Counted from the first letter of the stretch, positions 9,160 to 17,797 are shown. The stretch: DNA of 64,000 bases from Streptomyces smyrnaeus (GCF_017676345.1 NZ_JAFFZM010000013.1:1-64000); one strand, 5' to 3'. Notes: generated from the letters alone by a model not told the origin. Numbers and translations are program-made.

Positions 9160-10244
9160 GGGTTCCTTTCCGAAGAGGGGACGGCCGTCAGCGGGTCGGT
9201 GACGCGCGTGCACCGGACCCAGCCGGTGGCCTCGGCCGCGTACGGGTGCGGGATCTGGACGGGCCGGGTGGCCGCCGTGTCCGGGTCGAGGCCGTGAGCG
9301 GTGGCGAAGTCGTCGTCGTAGACGGTGCCCAGGTAGCGGTGCGGGCCGTCGGGGAAGACGGTGGCGACCACGGCACCGGGGTGGACGCGGGCCGCCCAGG
9401 CGGCGACCCGGGCGGCGGCGCCGGTGCTCCAGCCGCCGCTGACGAAACTGCCGCGGGCCAGGCGGCGGCAGCTGTCCACGGCCTCGGCCGGGCCGACCCA
9501 GTGCACCTCGTCGAACGCGCCGTAGGTGACGTTGCGCGGGTGGATGCTGCTGCCCAGACCGCGCATCAGCCGCGGCCGGGCCGGCTGGCCGAAGATCGTG
9601 GAGCCGGTGGAGTCGACACCGATCAGCCGCAGTGCGGGCCAGTGGCGGCGCAGCGGGCCGATGATGCCGGTGCTGTGGCCGCCGGTTCCGACGCTGCACA
9701 CCAGGATGTCCAGGTGGTCGAGCTGGGCGGCGAGTTCGGCGGCCAGGGAGGCGTAACCGGCGCTGTTGTCGGGGTTGTTGTACTGGTCGGGCCAGTAGGC
9801 GCCGGGCAACTCGGCGAGCAGCTCGCGCAGCCGGGCCAGGCGTGCGGCCTGCCAGCCGCCCTGGGAGGCCGGTCGGTCCACGATCTCCAGCCGTACGCCG
9901 TGGGCGCGCAGCAGCTGCCGCATGGACGGCTCCAGCTCACCGTCCCCGACCAGCACGACGGGATGGCCGAGAGCCTGGCCCGCGAAGGCGAGCCCGATGC
10001 CGAGGGTGCCGGAGGTGGACTCCACCACCGCGGCCCCCGGCCGCAGTTCGCCGCGCTCGCGGGCGCCGAGCAGCATGGATACGGCGGCCCGCGCCTTCAT
10101 ACCGCCCGCGGCGAGCCCTTCGAGTTTGGCCCAGAAACCGGGGTGCGGTTCCGGTAGACCGGCGGTGATGCGGGCCAGTGGCGTACGGCCGAGCAGGGTG
10201 AGCAGTTCCGGGCGGGCGGCTGGGCGTATGGCGGTCGCGGTCAA
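9156..10244 (-). CDS. PLP-dependent cysteine-synthase-like enzyme (fold type II)
   Basis: A 362-residue beta-replacement enzyme. The Schiff-base lysine is probably K50 in 'GGMKARAA', a variant of the usual 'SVKDR'. The substrate loop 'ESTSGTLGIG' (75-84) and the phosphate-binding 'GTGGHS' loop are intact. Relatives include O-acetylserine sulfhydrylases and SbnA-type enzymes that join O-phosphoserine to an amino acid to make 2,3-diaminopropionate-type linkages in siderophores. The start is TTG at 10244, overlapping the previous stop (TTGA), behind GGGAG. No SbnB/ornithine-cyclodeaminase partner is present, so any condensed product is probably kept rather than oxidatively cleaved. Exact donor and nucleophile are unknown. 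Confidence 0.85.
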   Translation of the reverse strand: MTATAIRPAARPELLTLLGRTPLARITAGLPEPHPGFWAKLEGLAAGGMKARAAVSMLLGARERGELRPGAAVVESTSGTLGIGLAFAGQALGHPVVLVGDGELEPSMRQLLRAHGVRLEIVDRPASQGGWQAARLARLRELLAELPGAYWPDQYNNPDNSAGYASLAAELAAQLDHLDILVCSVGTGGHSTGIIGPLRRHWPALRLIGVDSTGSTIFGQPARPRLMRGLGSSIHPRNVTYGAFDEVHWVGPAEAVDSCRRLARGSFVSGGWSTGAAARVAAWAARVHPGAVVATVFPDGPHRYLGTVYDDDFATAHGLDPDTAATRPVQIPHPYAAEATGWVRCTRVTDPLTAVPSSERNP

Positions 10245-11089
10245 CGGGCGTCTCCCGGACGGTCGGCGCGGTAGCGGTGGACGGTGCCTGGGCCGCCTTC
10301 CAGCCAGAAGAAGGGGTAGGGCTCCGCACACACCGCGCTCACCCCGGAGTCCAGGAAGCGGGGCAGCACGGCGCTGCCGGTCTGGGCGAACATCACCAGC
10401 TGCTTGCCGTGCCGCAACGCGTGCTGTCGCAGTGGTTCGAAGGTCCCGTTGCCCAGCGTCATCCCGGATACGAGCAGCGCGTCGCACCGTTCGGCCTCGG
10501 ACAGCGCGTCGGTGGCAACGGTCTCGTCCCACTCGGTGACCCCGCCCTTGAGGTCGCATGGAACGTAGCCCAGTTCGCGTGCACGGAGGGCTTCCAGCAG
10601 GGAGTTGACGACGCCGACGACCAGCACGGTCGCGCCCGGTGGCAGATCGAGCAGTTCGACCACCGCACGCGCGCGGGCACGGGACTTCTCCAGCGACGTC
10701 CCGGCCGGCAGCGGCACGGGCCGCGCCCCGTTGCCCGGGGTGTGCGGGGAGATGTGGGCCAGATAGGCGTCGAGTGCGGCTACGCGCACCGGAAGCAGCG
10801 GATGGTCCAGGAGCCGGGCCACGTCGGCGCCGGCGCAGTCGTCGACCGCGCTGTCCGACAGCGTGCCGGGCTCGACCGCGCACGAGCCTACGGCCTCGGC
10901 GAGGCGCAGACTGAGCACCTCGTTGCGGTAGCCGGTACCGCGCCCGTCGTGCCGTACGGCCTGCCGCGTGGTGAAGGCAACCGAGATCCGCTGTGCTGCC
11001 GGGTCCGGGCCGAGCTCGCCTGCGCGGGCCCGGGCCGCGAGTTCGCCGTACGTCGTCACACGGGTGGGTGCCGAGGTGGCGGGAGTCAT
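10241..11089 (-). CDS. DUF364-like Rossmann protein (putative metal-chelation family)
   Basis: A 282-residue protein whose C-terminal half reads as a Rossmann-like fold: 'ATVLVVGVVNSLLEALR', 'DALLVSGMTLGNGTFEPLR', 'KQLVMFAQTGSAVLPRFLDSGVSAVCAEPYPFFWLEGG'. This is the pattern of the DUF364/DUF4213 group, annotated as putative heavy-metal chelation proteins of unproven activity. The N-terminal half ('RNEVLSLRLAEAVGSCA') corresponds to the family's other lobe. ATG 11089 overlaps the ATP-grasp stop (ATGA). Its position between the ligase and the PLP enzyme, with strict coupling, suggests a biosynthetic or metal-handling step in the same pathway. My assignment is by pattern memory only. Confidence 0.7.
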   Translation of the reverse strand: MTPATSAPTRVTTYGELAARARAGELGPDPAAQRISVAFTTRQAVRHDGRGTGYRNEVLSLRLAEAVGSCAVEPGTLSDSAVDDCAGADVARLLDHPLLPVRVAALDAYLAHISPHTPGNGARPVPLPAGTSLEKSRARARAVVELLDLPPGATVLVVGVVNSLLEALRARELGYVPCDLKGGVTEWDETVATDALSEAERCDALLVSGMTLGNGTFEPLRQHALRHGKQLVMFAQTGSAVLPRFLDSGVSAVCAEPYPFFWLEGGPGTVHRYRADRPGDAR

Positions 11090-12342
11090 CGGATCACCAG
11101 CCCGGATCGCACCTCGTCGAGCAGGGCTTCGACCCGTTCGCGGGCGCCTGTGCCCTCGGTGTCACCCGCCATGACATGTCCCAGGTACTCGTTGTTGCTG
11201 CCCGCGGCCTTGACCTGCTTGCCGGGCTCGGCGAGCTGCACCTCCAGAACCTCCGGCAGATTGCGCAGTCGGCCGCCTTCCAGCGCTTCGAGCGTGCCGG
11301 GGGTCTGCGTCACGAGGAAGCCGATGGCGGCGCTGCGCAGTCCGGTGTCGGTGCGCCGCAGATCGGGTGCGCGGCCGAGGGAGACGTCCACGAAGGCCGC
11401 GGCGAGGTCGATGCCGGTGACGTGGCGTATGAGTTCGGTGATGCGGTTACCGGCCGGGCGGGGGTTGACCTCGACCACGCGCGGCCCGGCGGAGGTGAGC
11501 TTGATCTCGGTGTGCGCCACGGTGCCTTCGGTCAGCCCGAGCGCCTTGAGTGCGCCGAGTGCGGTCTGCTCGGCGGCCTCGGTGTCCGCGGCCGACAGCG
11601 CGGCGGGGAACATATGGCCCGTCTCGATGAACGCGGGCGCTCCGCCGATGCTCTTGTCGGTCACACCCACCACATGGACCGCGCCCGCGTGCGAGACGGT
11701 CTCCACACTCACCTCGGGGCCGTCCAGGAGTTCTTCGAGCAGCACCTCGGGTGGCCGCCGCTGCCCGCGCGCGTTGACCGGGAAGTCGGCCATCGCCCGT
11801 ACGGCGGAGGACAGTTGCTCTTCGTTCTCCACCAGCCGGACATACATGCCCGCGCACAGGTCGACGGGCTTGACCACCAGCGGGTAGCCGATCTCCTGCG
11901 CTGCCCGCGCGATGCCGGCCCATTCACCGTGTACGGCGAAGCGTGGCCCGGGCACCCCGGCATCGGCCAGGACACGGCGGGTGGCGTCCTTGCGGCAGGC
12001 GTTCCGGACCGCCTCGGGGCTCGCTGCGGGCAGACCGAGGCGCCCGGCTATTCGCGCCACCGTGGACAGGTAGTAGTCGCAGGCAGTGATCACCCCGTCG
12101 AAGCCGAACACCGCCTGCAGCCGCTCGACCTGAGGCAGCAGGGCCTCGGTGTCGTTGGTGTCCGCCGTGATCACGTTGCGGGCGCCGAGCAGCGGGTGCG
12201 CAGTGCCCTCGGGCGCCGAGCGCAGGTAGTGATGCAGGTCGCGGGTGAGAAAGGTGAACTCGTGCCCGCCCTCGCGGATCGCCCGCGGCAGCAGTCTGCT
12301 CATCGATCCGACCCAGCTCTCGACCACCAACAGATGAGCCAC
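11086..12342 (-). CDS. ATP-grasp carboxylate-amine ligase
   Basis: About 418 residues with the ATP-grasp layout: N-terminal pre-ATP domain ('HLLVVESWVGSMSRLLPRAI'), then 'CRKDATRRVLADAGVPGPRF', the central 'YPLVVKPVDLCAGMYVRLV', 'VLLEELLDGPEVSVETVSH' and the metal-binding end 'THTEIKLT...VVEVNPRPAGNRI' (the first piece reads VAHTEIKL). It would join a carboxylate and an amine with ATP, forming a peptide or amide bond. I place the start at GTG 12342 because AAAAGGGGA precedes it; ATG 12357 is the alternative. It is the first gene of the operon and faces the Zur/Fur-like box about 100 bp upstream. Confidence 0.87.
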   Translation of the reverse strand: MAHLLVVESWVGSMSRLLPRAIREGGHEFTFLTRDLHHYLRSAPEGTAHPLLGARNVITADTNDTEALLPQVERLQAVFGFDGVITACDYYLSTVARIAGRLGLPAASPEAVRNACRKDATRRVLADAGVPGPRFAVHGEWAGIARAAQEIGYPLVVKPVDLCAGMYVRLVENEEQLSSAVRAMADFPVNARGQRRPPEVLLEELLDGPEVSVETVSHAGAVHVVGVTDKSIGGAPAFIETGHMFPAALSAADTEAAEQTALGALKALGLTEGTVAHTEIKLTSAGPRVVEVNPRPAGNRITELIRHVTGIDLAAAFVDVSLGRAPDLRRTDTGLRSAAIGFLVTQTPGTLEALEGGRLRNLPEVLEVQLAEPGKQVKAAGSNNEYLGHVMAGDTEGTGARERVEALLDEVRSGLVIR

Positions 12343-12440
12343 AGGTCCCCTTTTCATCCCGTCGCGTGCGGTGCGGTTCAGGCAGCCCGCCGGCGCCTCT
12401 GTCGGGAGGCGGGCCGGGCTTTACGGAGAACAACGCTATC

Positions 12441-12460
12441 GGTAATCATTTTCATTGTCA
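12441..12460. promoter_or_regulatory. Zur/Fur-like operator in divergent promoter region
   Basis: An AT-rich island (ggtaatcattttcattgtca) stands out in GC-rich DNA between the divergent ATP-grasp operon and the peptidase gene. On the minus strand it contains TGAAAATGATT, matching 11 of 15 bases of the TGAAAATGATTTTCA type Zur box known from streptomycetes, and TGACAATGA as an overlapping half-site. It does not match the IdeR/DmdR1 iron box (TTAGGTTAGGCTCACCTAA). Binding by Zur or another Fur-family protein is inferred. Confidence 0.55.
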
Positions 12461-12493
12461 TCAGTACTCAACGGACTCGATGGGAGACACTCC

Positions 12494-13984
12494 GTGACCG
12501 CACGCGTCCACCGCCGTGCTCTGCTGTGCGCTCTGGCGGCGCTCACCGCGACCGCCCTGCCCGCCGCTCCCGCCCGCGCCGCCCCGCCGCCCGCCCTGCG
12601 CTTCGGGGCCTGCCCCGATTCCGTTCCCGACCCGCCGGCGCCGGAGCGTGTCGAATGTGCGCGGCTGAGCGTGCCACTGGACTGGGCCCATCCGGGCGGG
12701 CCGCACATCGAGATAGCCGTCTCACGGGTGCGTGCCTCGGGCTCCCCGGCCGAGCGACGCGGCAGTCTGCTGGTCAACCCCGGCGGCCCGGGCGGCTCCG
12801 GCCTCCCCTACGCCGTCACCAAGCGGGCGAAGCTCCCCCAGAGCGTGCGGCGCGCCTATGACGTCATCGGGTTCGACCCGCGCGGCGTCGGCAAGAGCGC
12901 ACCCGCCGACTGCGGCCCGATGGGCGGCCTGTTCGACAGCCCGGGAGCGGACCCCGTACCCACCGGACCGGTGGCGGAGCGGACCTACCTCGCATCACTC
13001 CGGGACCTGGCCGACGACTGCGCGGCAGCCGCCCGCGACCGGCTGCCGCACCTGTCGACCGAGCAGACCGCACGGGACATGGACGCGATACGCGCCGCAC
13101 TCGGTGAGCGCCGGACCAACTTTCTCGGCGTCTCCTACGGCAGCTACCTCGGAGCCGCCTACATCGCCCGCTTCCCGCACCACACCGGCCGGATGGTGCT
13201 CGACAGCGTCGTCGGCCCCCGGGACTGGTACGACTTCGATGTGCTGCAGAGCCGGGCGCTGCTGCGCCAGCGCGACACCTTCTTCACCTGGACCGCCACC
13301 CACGGGGACCGCTTCGGTCTGGGGCACAGCGCGGCGGCGGTGCGCCGGGCCTATCTGCGGGTACGCGAACGGCTCGCCGAGCAGCCCGTGCAGGCCTTCG
13401 GTCCGGCCGAGTTCGACCGTGCCGTCTACCGCGCCCTCGGCCGCACCGAACGCTGGGCGGGCCTCGCCGACGGCCTGCGCACCTACCTGCGCGACGGCAG
13501 CACTGACGGACTCCGCCCAGAGACCGACTTCGACGGCCCGGCCTCACGCAACTACGAAGCGGCCAACCGCCTCGTCAAGTGCGCCGACGGCCCCGGGCCC
13601 ACGCCCCGGGAGATCGTGACGGACATCCGCCGTACCCGCCGCATCGACCCTCAGCCGGTACTGACCGGCATGGAGGCCTCCAGCTGCGCCTACTGGCACC
13701 ACCGGCCCGCCCACCGGACCCGGCTGGGCAGCCCCGAGGCACCGCCCGTGCTGCTGGTGGCCTCCGCACACGATCCCGTCACGCCCGCCGAAGGGGCACG
13801 GCAACTGCGTCGGCTTCTGCCCGGCTCCCGGCTGATCACCCTCGACAACGACTACTCCCACGGCGTGTTCGCCAGCCGGGGCAACGCCTGCGTGGACGAC
13901 AATGTGGCCGCGTACCTCGTCGAAGGGACCGTGCCGCCGACGGATCGACGATGCGCAGGGCCGGGTCTGCCCGAGGCGCCGTGA
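12494..13984 (+). CDS. Secreted tripeptidyl aminopeptidase-type alpha/beta hydrolase
   Basis: A 496-residue protein of the Streptomyces Tap/SlpD family (peptidase S33-like). It has a Sec signal peptide with an AxA-type end at about residue 30. The oxyanion-loop motif NPGGPGGSG is at about 95-103 and the nucleophile S214 sits in GVSYGSYLG. A late Asp lies in 'ASAHDPVTP' and a His in 'DYSHGVF', completing the triad, and the TAP-type C-terminal domain is present. GTG 12494 follows GGGAG. It diverges from the ATP-grasp operon and shares the Zur/Fur-like box region, so both may respond to metal. It would release N-terminal tripeptides outside the cell. Confidence 0.88.
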   Translation: MTARVHRRALLCALAALTATALPAAPARAAPPPALRFGACPDSVPDPPAPERVECARLSVPLDWAHPGGPHIEIAVSRVRASGSPAERRGSLLVNPGGPGGSGLPYAVTKRAKLPQSVRRAYDVIGFDPRGVGKSAPADCGPMGGLFDSPGADPVPTGPVAERTYLASLRDLADDCAAAARDRLPHLSTEQTARDMDAIRAALGERRTNFLGVSYGSYLGAAYIARFPHHTGRMVLDSVVGPRDWYDFDVLQSRALLRQRDTFFTWTATHGDRFGLGHSAAAVRRAYLRVRERLAEQPVQAFGPAEFDRAVYRALGRTERWAGLADGLRTYLRDGSTDGLRPETDFDGPASRNYEAANRLVKCADGPGPTPREIVTDIRRTRRIDPQPVLTGMEASSCAYWHHRPAHRTRLGSPEAPPVLLVASAHDPVTPAEGARQLRRLLPGSRLITLDNDYSHGVFASRGNACVDDNVAAYLVEGTVPPTDRRCAGPGLPEAP

Positions 13985-13989
13985 CGCCG

Positions 13990-14001
13990 CCCCCCCCCCC
14001 C
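13990..14001 (+). repeat. Homopolymer of 12 cytosines
   Basis: A run of 12 C residues lies in the 32-bp gap between the peptidase stop and the GNAT start, just before the GNAT ribosome site GAGGAG. Such tracts are slippage-prone in replication and in sequencing. Length here could alter spacing or simply be an assembly uncertainty. Confidence 0.8.
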
Positions 14002-14016
14002 GAGTGAGGAGCTCCA

Positions 14017-14655
14017 TTGACTGGGACCGTGCACCCCGACTACACCGTGCGCCCCGCGACACCGGCCGACATCGACGGCGCCCGCCGCGTCATGCTCGAC
14101 ACCTTCTACAAGGAGTTCGGCTACGGGTACGTTCCCCGGTGGCATCACGACGTGGTGGACCTCAAGGGGACGTATCTCGACGACCCTCGGCACCAACTGC
14201 TCGTAGCCGTGCACGGGCGCGAGGTGGTTGGCACGACCGGCGTACGGTCACACGGCCCCAACCACCCGCCGCACCCCCGCCGGCTCGCCGAAGCCTACCC
14301 GTCCGGAACCACCGCCCAACTGGTCCGCGTCTACGTGCGACCCGAGCACCGGCGCCGAGGCCTCGCCCGCGCGCTGGTCGACGCGGCATGCGACGCCGTC
14401 TGCCGCCATACCCCGACGCCACCACGACGACCAAGTCGCCGGCCCCTGCGGCTGCCCGGCCGACGGCCCGCACCACCCCACCCCGCGGCGACGCCCCCTC
14501 GTCCGCCCGGGTGCGTCAGGCCGTACTCGACAGATCCGGGAGCCCGGCGCGGGGCTATTCCGCCTGAAGCCCCGCGTCCAGCCGCTGGTTCAGCGGCTTC
14601 CGGGCGAGCAGCAGTGTCCCGCCGAGAACGACTGAGGAGACCGCGACGATCGTGA
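14017..14655 (+). pseudogene. GNAT acetyltransferase with lost C-terminus
   Basis: The first 125 or so residues are a convincing GNAT domain: 'YTVRPATPADIDGARRVML', 'LLVAVHGREVVGTTGVRSH', and the acetyl-CoA loop 'VRVYVRPEHRRRGLARALV'. After 'DAACDAV' (about 14400) the frame becomes Pro/Arg-rich low-complexity sequence and runs 101 bp antisense into the POT transporter gene. The usual last beta-strands ('YLHT...' region) are absent in all three frames. I read this as a frameshifted or truncated gene. The start is TTG 14017 behind GTGAGGAG. Confidence 0.65.
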
Positions 14656-16030
14656 AGTACGCGGCACTCGGGAGCGCGGCGAAGAGCTGGCCGAGGAGGC
14701 CGGACAGCGACGAGCCGAGGGCCAGGGTGAGGAAGTTCAACCCGACCATCTGAGCTTTGAACCTGGACGGCCCGATCTTCGTCGCGAGCGCCAGTCCGAT
14801 CGGCCCGACGTAGACCTCGGACGACCCGGCGAGCGCCATGAAGAGGAGGATGAGCAGGAGCGGAATTGTCGCGTTCCCGGTCGCGGTCGAGACGACGAGG
14901 AGGTAGAAGTACGCGAGGCCGATCTGGATGAGCCCGATTGCGAACTTCGCCACCGGCTTGGGCTGTCGCTCCCCGAGACGGCTCCACAGGCGTGCGATGA
15001 GCGGCGTGATCAAGACGGCCGAGAGCGGGCTGACCGCCGTGATCCAGGCGACCGGGAACGTCCACGCCCCGACCCCCAGGTCGACCCGGTCGGTGATGAG
15101 GATCGAGATCGCCGTGAACTTCTGGAAAAGGAAACCGAAGTAGACGCCGGAGAGCAGGAACAGCGGCAGGTAGGCGCTCACCCGCCGCTTCTCGTCTCCC
15201 GTCACTCTTGCGGAGGAGAGGATGAGTGCGAAGTATCCGGCCGCGGCGACCAGCGCGGCGATCGTGACGATGCTCGACATGTTCCCTGCGCTGAGCAGCC
15301 CGCTCAGCGAACACACCGCGATGACGGCGAGCGTGGTGACCGCGTACCCGGCCGGGGCGAGGAGCTGCCTGGCGGGCAGTGGATTGTTCACCTTTCCCGC
15401 CCGCTCGGGCAGCCTTTTCATGGAGAAGCCGTACTGGACGAGGGCGGCGAACATGCCCACCGCGGCGAGGCCGAATCCGTAGTGGAATCCCCATTGGCTC
15501 TGGGCGAATCCGGTGGACAGCGGACCGATGACGGCTCCGACGTTGATCGCCATGTAGAAGTAGGAGAATCCGGCGTCACGTTTGGCGTCGGTGTGGCCGT
15601 CGAGCATGAACCCGACGATCGAGGTGATGTTCGTCTTGAGGGCTCCCGTACCGAGGATGATGAGTACGAGACCGACGCCGAGGCCCGCCAGCCCGGACAC
15701 GGCCGCCAGGGCGATGTGCCCGAACGTGATGACGATTCCGCCCCAGAGCACCACATATTTTGGGCTGACGAGCCGGTCACCGACCCAGGCGCCGACCAAC
15801 TGGGCCAGATAGACGGCGCCGCCGTAGGCTCCGACGATTCCTGACGACGCGGCCGGTCCGAGGTCGAGTCCGCCTTTGTCGAGGGAGTACAGGAGATAGA
15901 AGGACAGGATTCCCTGCAGGCCGTAGAAGGAGAAGCGCTCCCAGAGCTCCGTGAACGCCATGCTCCATATGCGGCGAGGCACGGCGCGGTTCTCGGCGGG
16001 CGCGGCGAGCCGCGGCGGCGTCAATGTCAT
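14555..16030 (-). CDS. Proton-dependent oligopeptide transporter (POT/PTR2 family)
   Basis: A 491-residue protein with about 12-14 membrane segments. The POT signatures are clear: 'FTELWERFSFYGLQGILSFYL' (ExxER-type motif in TM1), 'GGAVYLAQLVGAWVGDRLV', 'GALKTNITSIVG', and the PTR2 motif 'DAGFSYFYMAINVGAVIGPL'. It imports di- and tripeptides with protons. ATG 16030 follows GAGGT. It is the last gene of an XRE-cupin / FAD oxidoreductase / POT set on the minus strand. A perfect 7-bp hairpin (14581-14597) lies inside its 3' end. Confidence 0.9.
   Translation of the reverse strand: MTLTPPRLAAPAENRAVPRRIWSMAFTELWERFSFYGLQGILSFYLLYSLDKGGLDLGPAASSGIVGAYGGAVYLAQLVGAWVGDRLVSPKYVVLWGGIVITFGHIALAAVSGLAGLGVGLVLIILGTGALKTNITSIVGFMLDGHTDAKRDAGFSYFYMAINVGAVIGPLSTGFAQSQWGFHYGFGLAAVGMFAALVQYGFSMKRLPERAGKVNNPLPARQLLAPAGYAVTTLAVIAVCSLSGLLSAGNMSSIVTIAALVAAAGYFALILSSARVTGDEKRRVSAYLPLFLLSGVYFGFLFQKFTAISILITDRVDLGVGAWTFPVAWITAVSPLSAVLITPLIARLWSRLGERQPKPVAKFAIGLIQIGLAYFYLLVVSTATGNATIPLLLILLFMALAGSSEVYVGPIGLALATKIGPSRFKAQMVGLNFLTLALGSSLSGLLGQLFAALPSAAYFTIVAVSSVVLGGTLLLARKPLNQRLDAGLQAE
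14581..14597. terminator. Hairpin near 3' end of POT gene
   Basis: GCCGCTG-GTT-CAGCGGC is a perfect 7-bp stem with a 3-base loop, in the convergent zone of the broken GNAT gene and the POT gene. It lies inside the last codons of the POT gene, so it could stop transcription of the plus-strand gene. Confidence 0.3.
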
Positions 16031-16096
16031 GGTGGTACCTCGCAGTGGTGAGCTGACGGCTCGTGGTGGAGATGTCAGAGGCGCGGTCGGGTCCTG

Positions 16097-17572
16097 CTAC
16101 TCGTGGAGTCCTGCCAGCCGGGAGCCGAAGCGGGCGATCAGCGAGGTCCGCTCGGCACGGCGGGACTGCTCCCAGCCGTCGGCCACCTCGAAGAGCCGGT
16201 ACATCGCGTGGACGCCGAGCCAGCGGAGGGGTTCGGGCTCCCAGAGCCCGGAGTCGTGGTCGTTCCAAGGCAGTGTGGTGCGCGGGGTCGTCCGGCCCTC
16301 CGCACGGTCGAGGAGCGTGCGGGCCGCCAGTTGGGTCGCCGTCACCCCGTGTCCGGCGTAGCCACGGGCGACGCCGATACGGGTGTCCGGGTCGAAGTGG
16401 ATCCCGGCGCACCAGTCGCGGGTGACGCCGATGACTCCGCGCCAGGCATGAGCGATGGGCATGTCGAACCCGGGGAAGAGAGCATCGAGCTTTCCTCGCA
16501 GCTGCGCTACGGTCCGTTTGTCGACTGCGCCGCTGCCGGGCGTACCCGAGTTGTATGCGTAGGGCGAGCCGCGCCCGCCGATGGCGATCCGGCCGTCGGC
16601 GGTGCGCTGGGCGTAGACGAAGGTGTGGGCGGCGTCGCTCAGGCACTCCCGGCCCCGCCAGCCGATGCGTGCCCAGGTCTTCTCCGGCAAGCGCTCGGTG
16701 ACGATGATCGATGAGTTCACGGGTATCACCTGCCGTGCGCCGAGGCCGGGCGCGTCCCCGGTGACGGTGCCGGAGTAGGCTTCCAGACAGGACAGGATCG
16801 TGGCGCCGCGCACCGGTCCGCGGTCGGTCACCACGGACCCGGCACCGATGTGGCTGACCCGCGTACCCTCGCAGATCCGTACGCCCCGCGCGGCGACGGC
16901 CTCGGCGAGCCCCCGGGTGAGCAGCGCGGGATCGACAGCTGTGGTGCGCGCGTAGAGGATGCCGCCGACCGCGTTTTCGACATTGACGCGGGCCCGTGCC
17001 TCGGCCGCGCCGAGGAGCCGGACGTCATCGGTCGAGTAGCCGTAGGTGAGGTCGCTCCGGTAGGTCGTGCGGATGCGTTCCATCCCGGCCGGTGTCTGGG
17101 CGATCTTGAGATTTCCGCCCTGCGTCTGATGCGCGTTGATGCCCTCGGTGTCGAGCACGGTCAGCGTCTCGTCGATCGCCGTGAACATGGCCTGCTGAAA
17201 GGCGCGGACGGCCTCGATACCGTGCCCGCCCACCGCGTCGACGGACTTGGCGTAGACGGCGCGGTTGCCGGGAATCAGGGTCGAGAGCCAGCCTCCGTTG
17301 CGGCCACTCGCGCCGTAACCGATCTCATCCGCCTCCAGGACGGTGATCGCCCGGTCAGGGTGTTCGAGCGAGGCGTAGTAGGCCGCCCATAGTCCGGTGA
17401 GTCCGCCGCCGACGATGACGAGGTCCTGATCCTCGGTCGGCAAGGGGGCCGGCGAGCGGGCGTCGCGGGCAGGGGTGTTCGCGGTGTCTCCGGCCGAGCT
17501 GTGCCCCGGCAGGTCCGGAGGAATGGAATCCCGCATCCAGTGCGAGATCTCGCCATTGCGGTATGTGGTCAT
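16097..17572 (-). CDS. FAD-dependent amine/amino-acid oxidoreductase (PuuB/DadA-like)
   Basis: A 491-residue flavoenzyme of the DAO family. After a 55-residue N-terminal extension it has the dinucleotide-binding 'DLVIVGGGLTGLWAAYYAS', the ribose-binding 'TVLEADEIGYGASGRNGGWL', and a C-terminal 'ARGYAGHGVTATQLAARTL' FAD motif. The 'GASGRNGG' string and overall length fit gamma-glutamylputrescine oxidoreductase and related deaminating oxidases. ATG 17572 follows CGAGGAAA. It lies between a PuuR-like XRE-cupin regulator and a POT peptide transporter. The likely role is oxidation of an imported gamma-glutamyl amine or peptide-derived amine; the substrate is not proven. Confidence 0.82.
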   Translation of the reverse strand: MTTYRNGEISHWMRDSIPPDLPGHSSAGDTANTPARDARSPAPLPTEDQDLVIVGGGLTGLWAAYYASLEHPDRAITVLEADEIGYGASGRNGGWLSTLIPGNRAVYAKSVDAVGGHGIEAVRAFQQAMFTAIDETLTVLDTEGINAHQTQGGNLKIAQTPAGMERIRTTYRSDLTYGYSTDDVRLLGAAEARARVNVENAVGGILYARTTAVDPALLTRGLAEAVAARGVRICEGTRVSHIGAGSVVTDRGPVRGATILSCLEAYSGTVTGDAPGLGARQVIPVNSSIIVTERLPEKTWARIGWRGRECLSDAAHTFVYAQRTADGRIAIGGRGSPYAYNSGTPGSGAVDKRTVAQLRGKLDALFPGFDMPIAHAWRGVIGVTRDWCAGIHFDPDTRIGVARGYAGHGVTATQLAARTLLDRAEGRTTPRTTLPWNDHDSGLWEPEPLRWLGVHAMYRLFEVADGWEQSRRAERTSLIARFGSRLAGLHE

Positions 17573-17797
17573 TGCATGTTTCCTCGGCGGTTTCGAAAGT
17601 CCGGTGCCCGGCCGAGCGGGCCGCGCGCTGACGGCGCGGTCGGCGACGAGGTGGGGTGGTCGGCGCTCGGACGTGAGGGTGCCGTGCGCCCGCGCGAGGG
17701 GTGCCCGTGGGCCACGCGTCGCTGCACATGTGCGGGTGGTGGCGTGCGCGGGCACGGTCCGGGCGGGGACGTGTTCGGGGGACGCGGGCGGGGACGG

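Noticed and set aside
12455..12493. Upstream ATG for the tripeptidyl aminopeptidase.
   Set aside because: It overlaps the metal-type box and would spoil the signal peptide; GTG 12494 has GGGAG before it.
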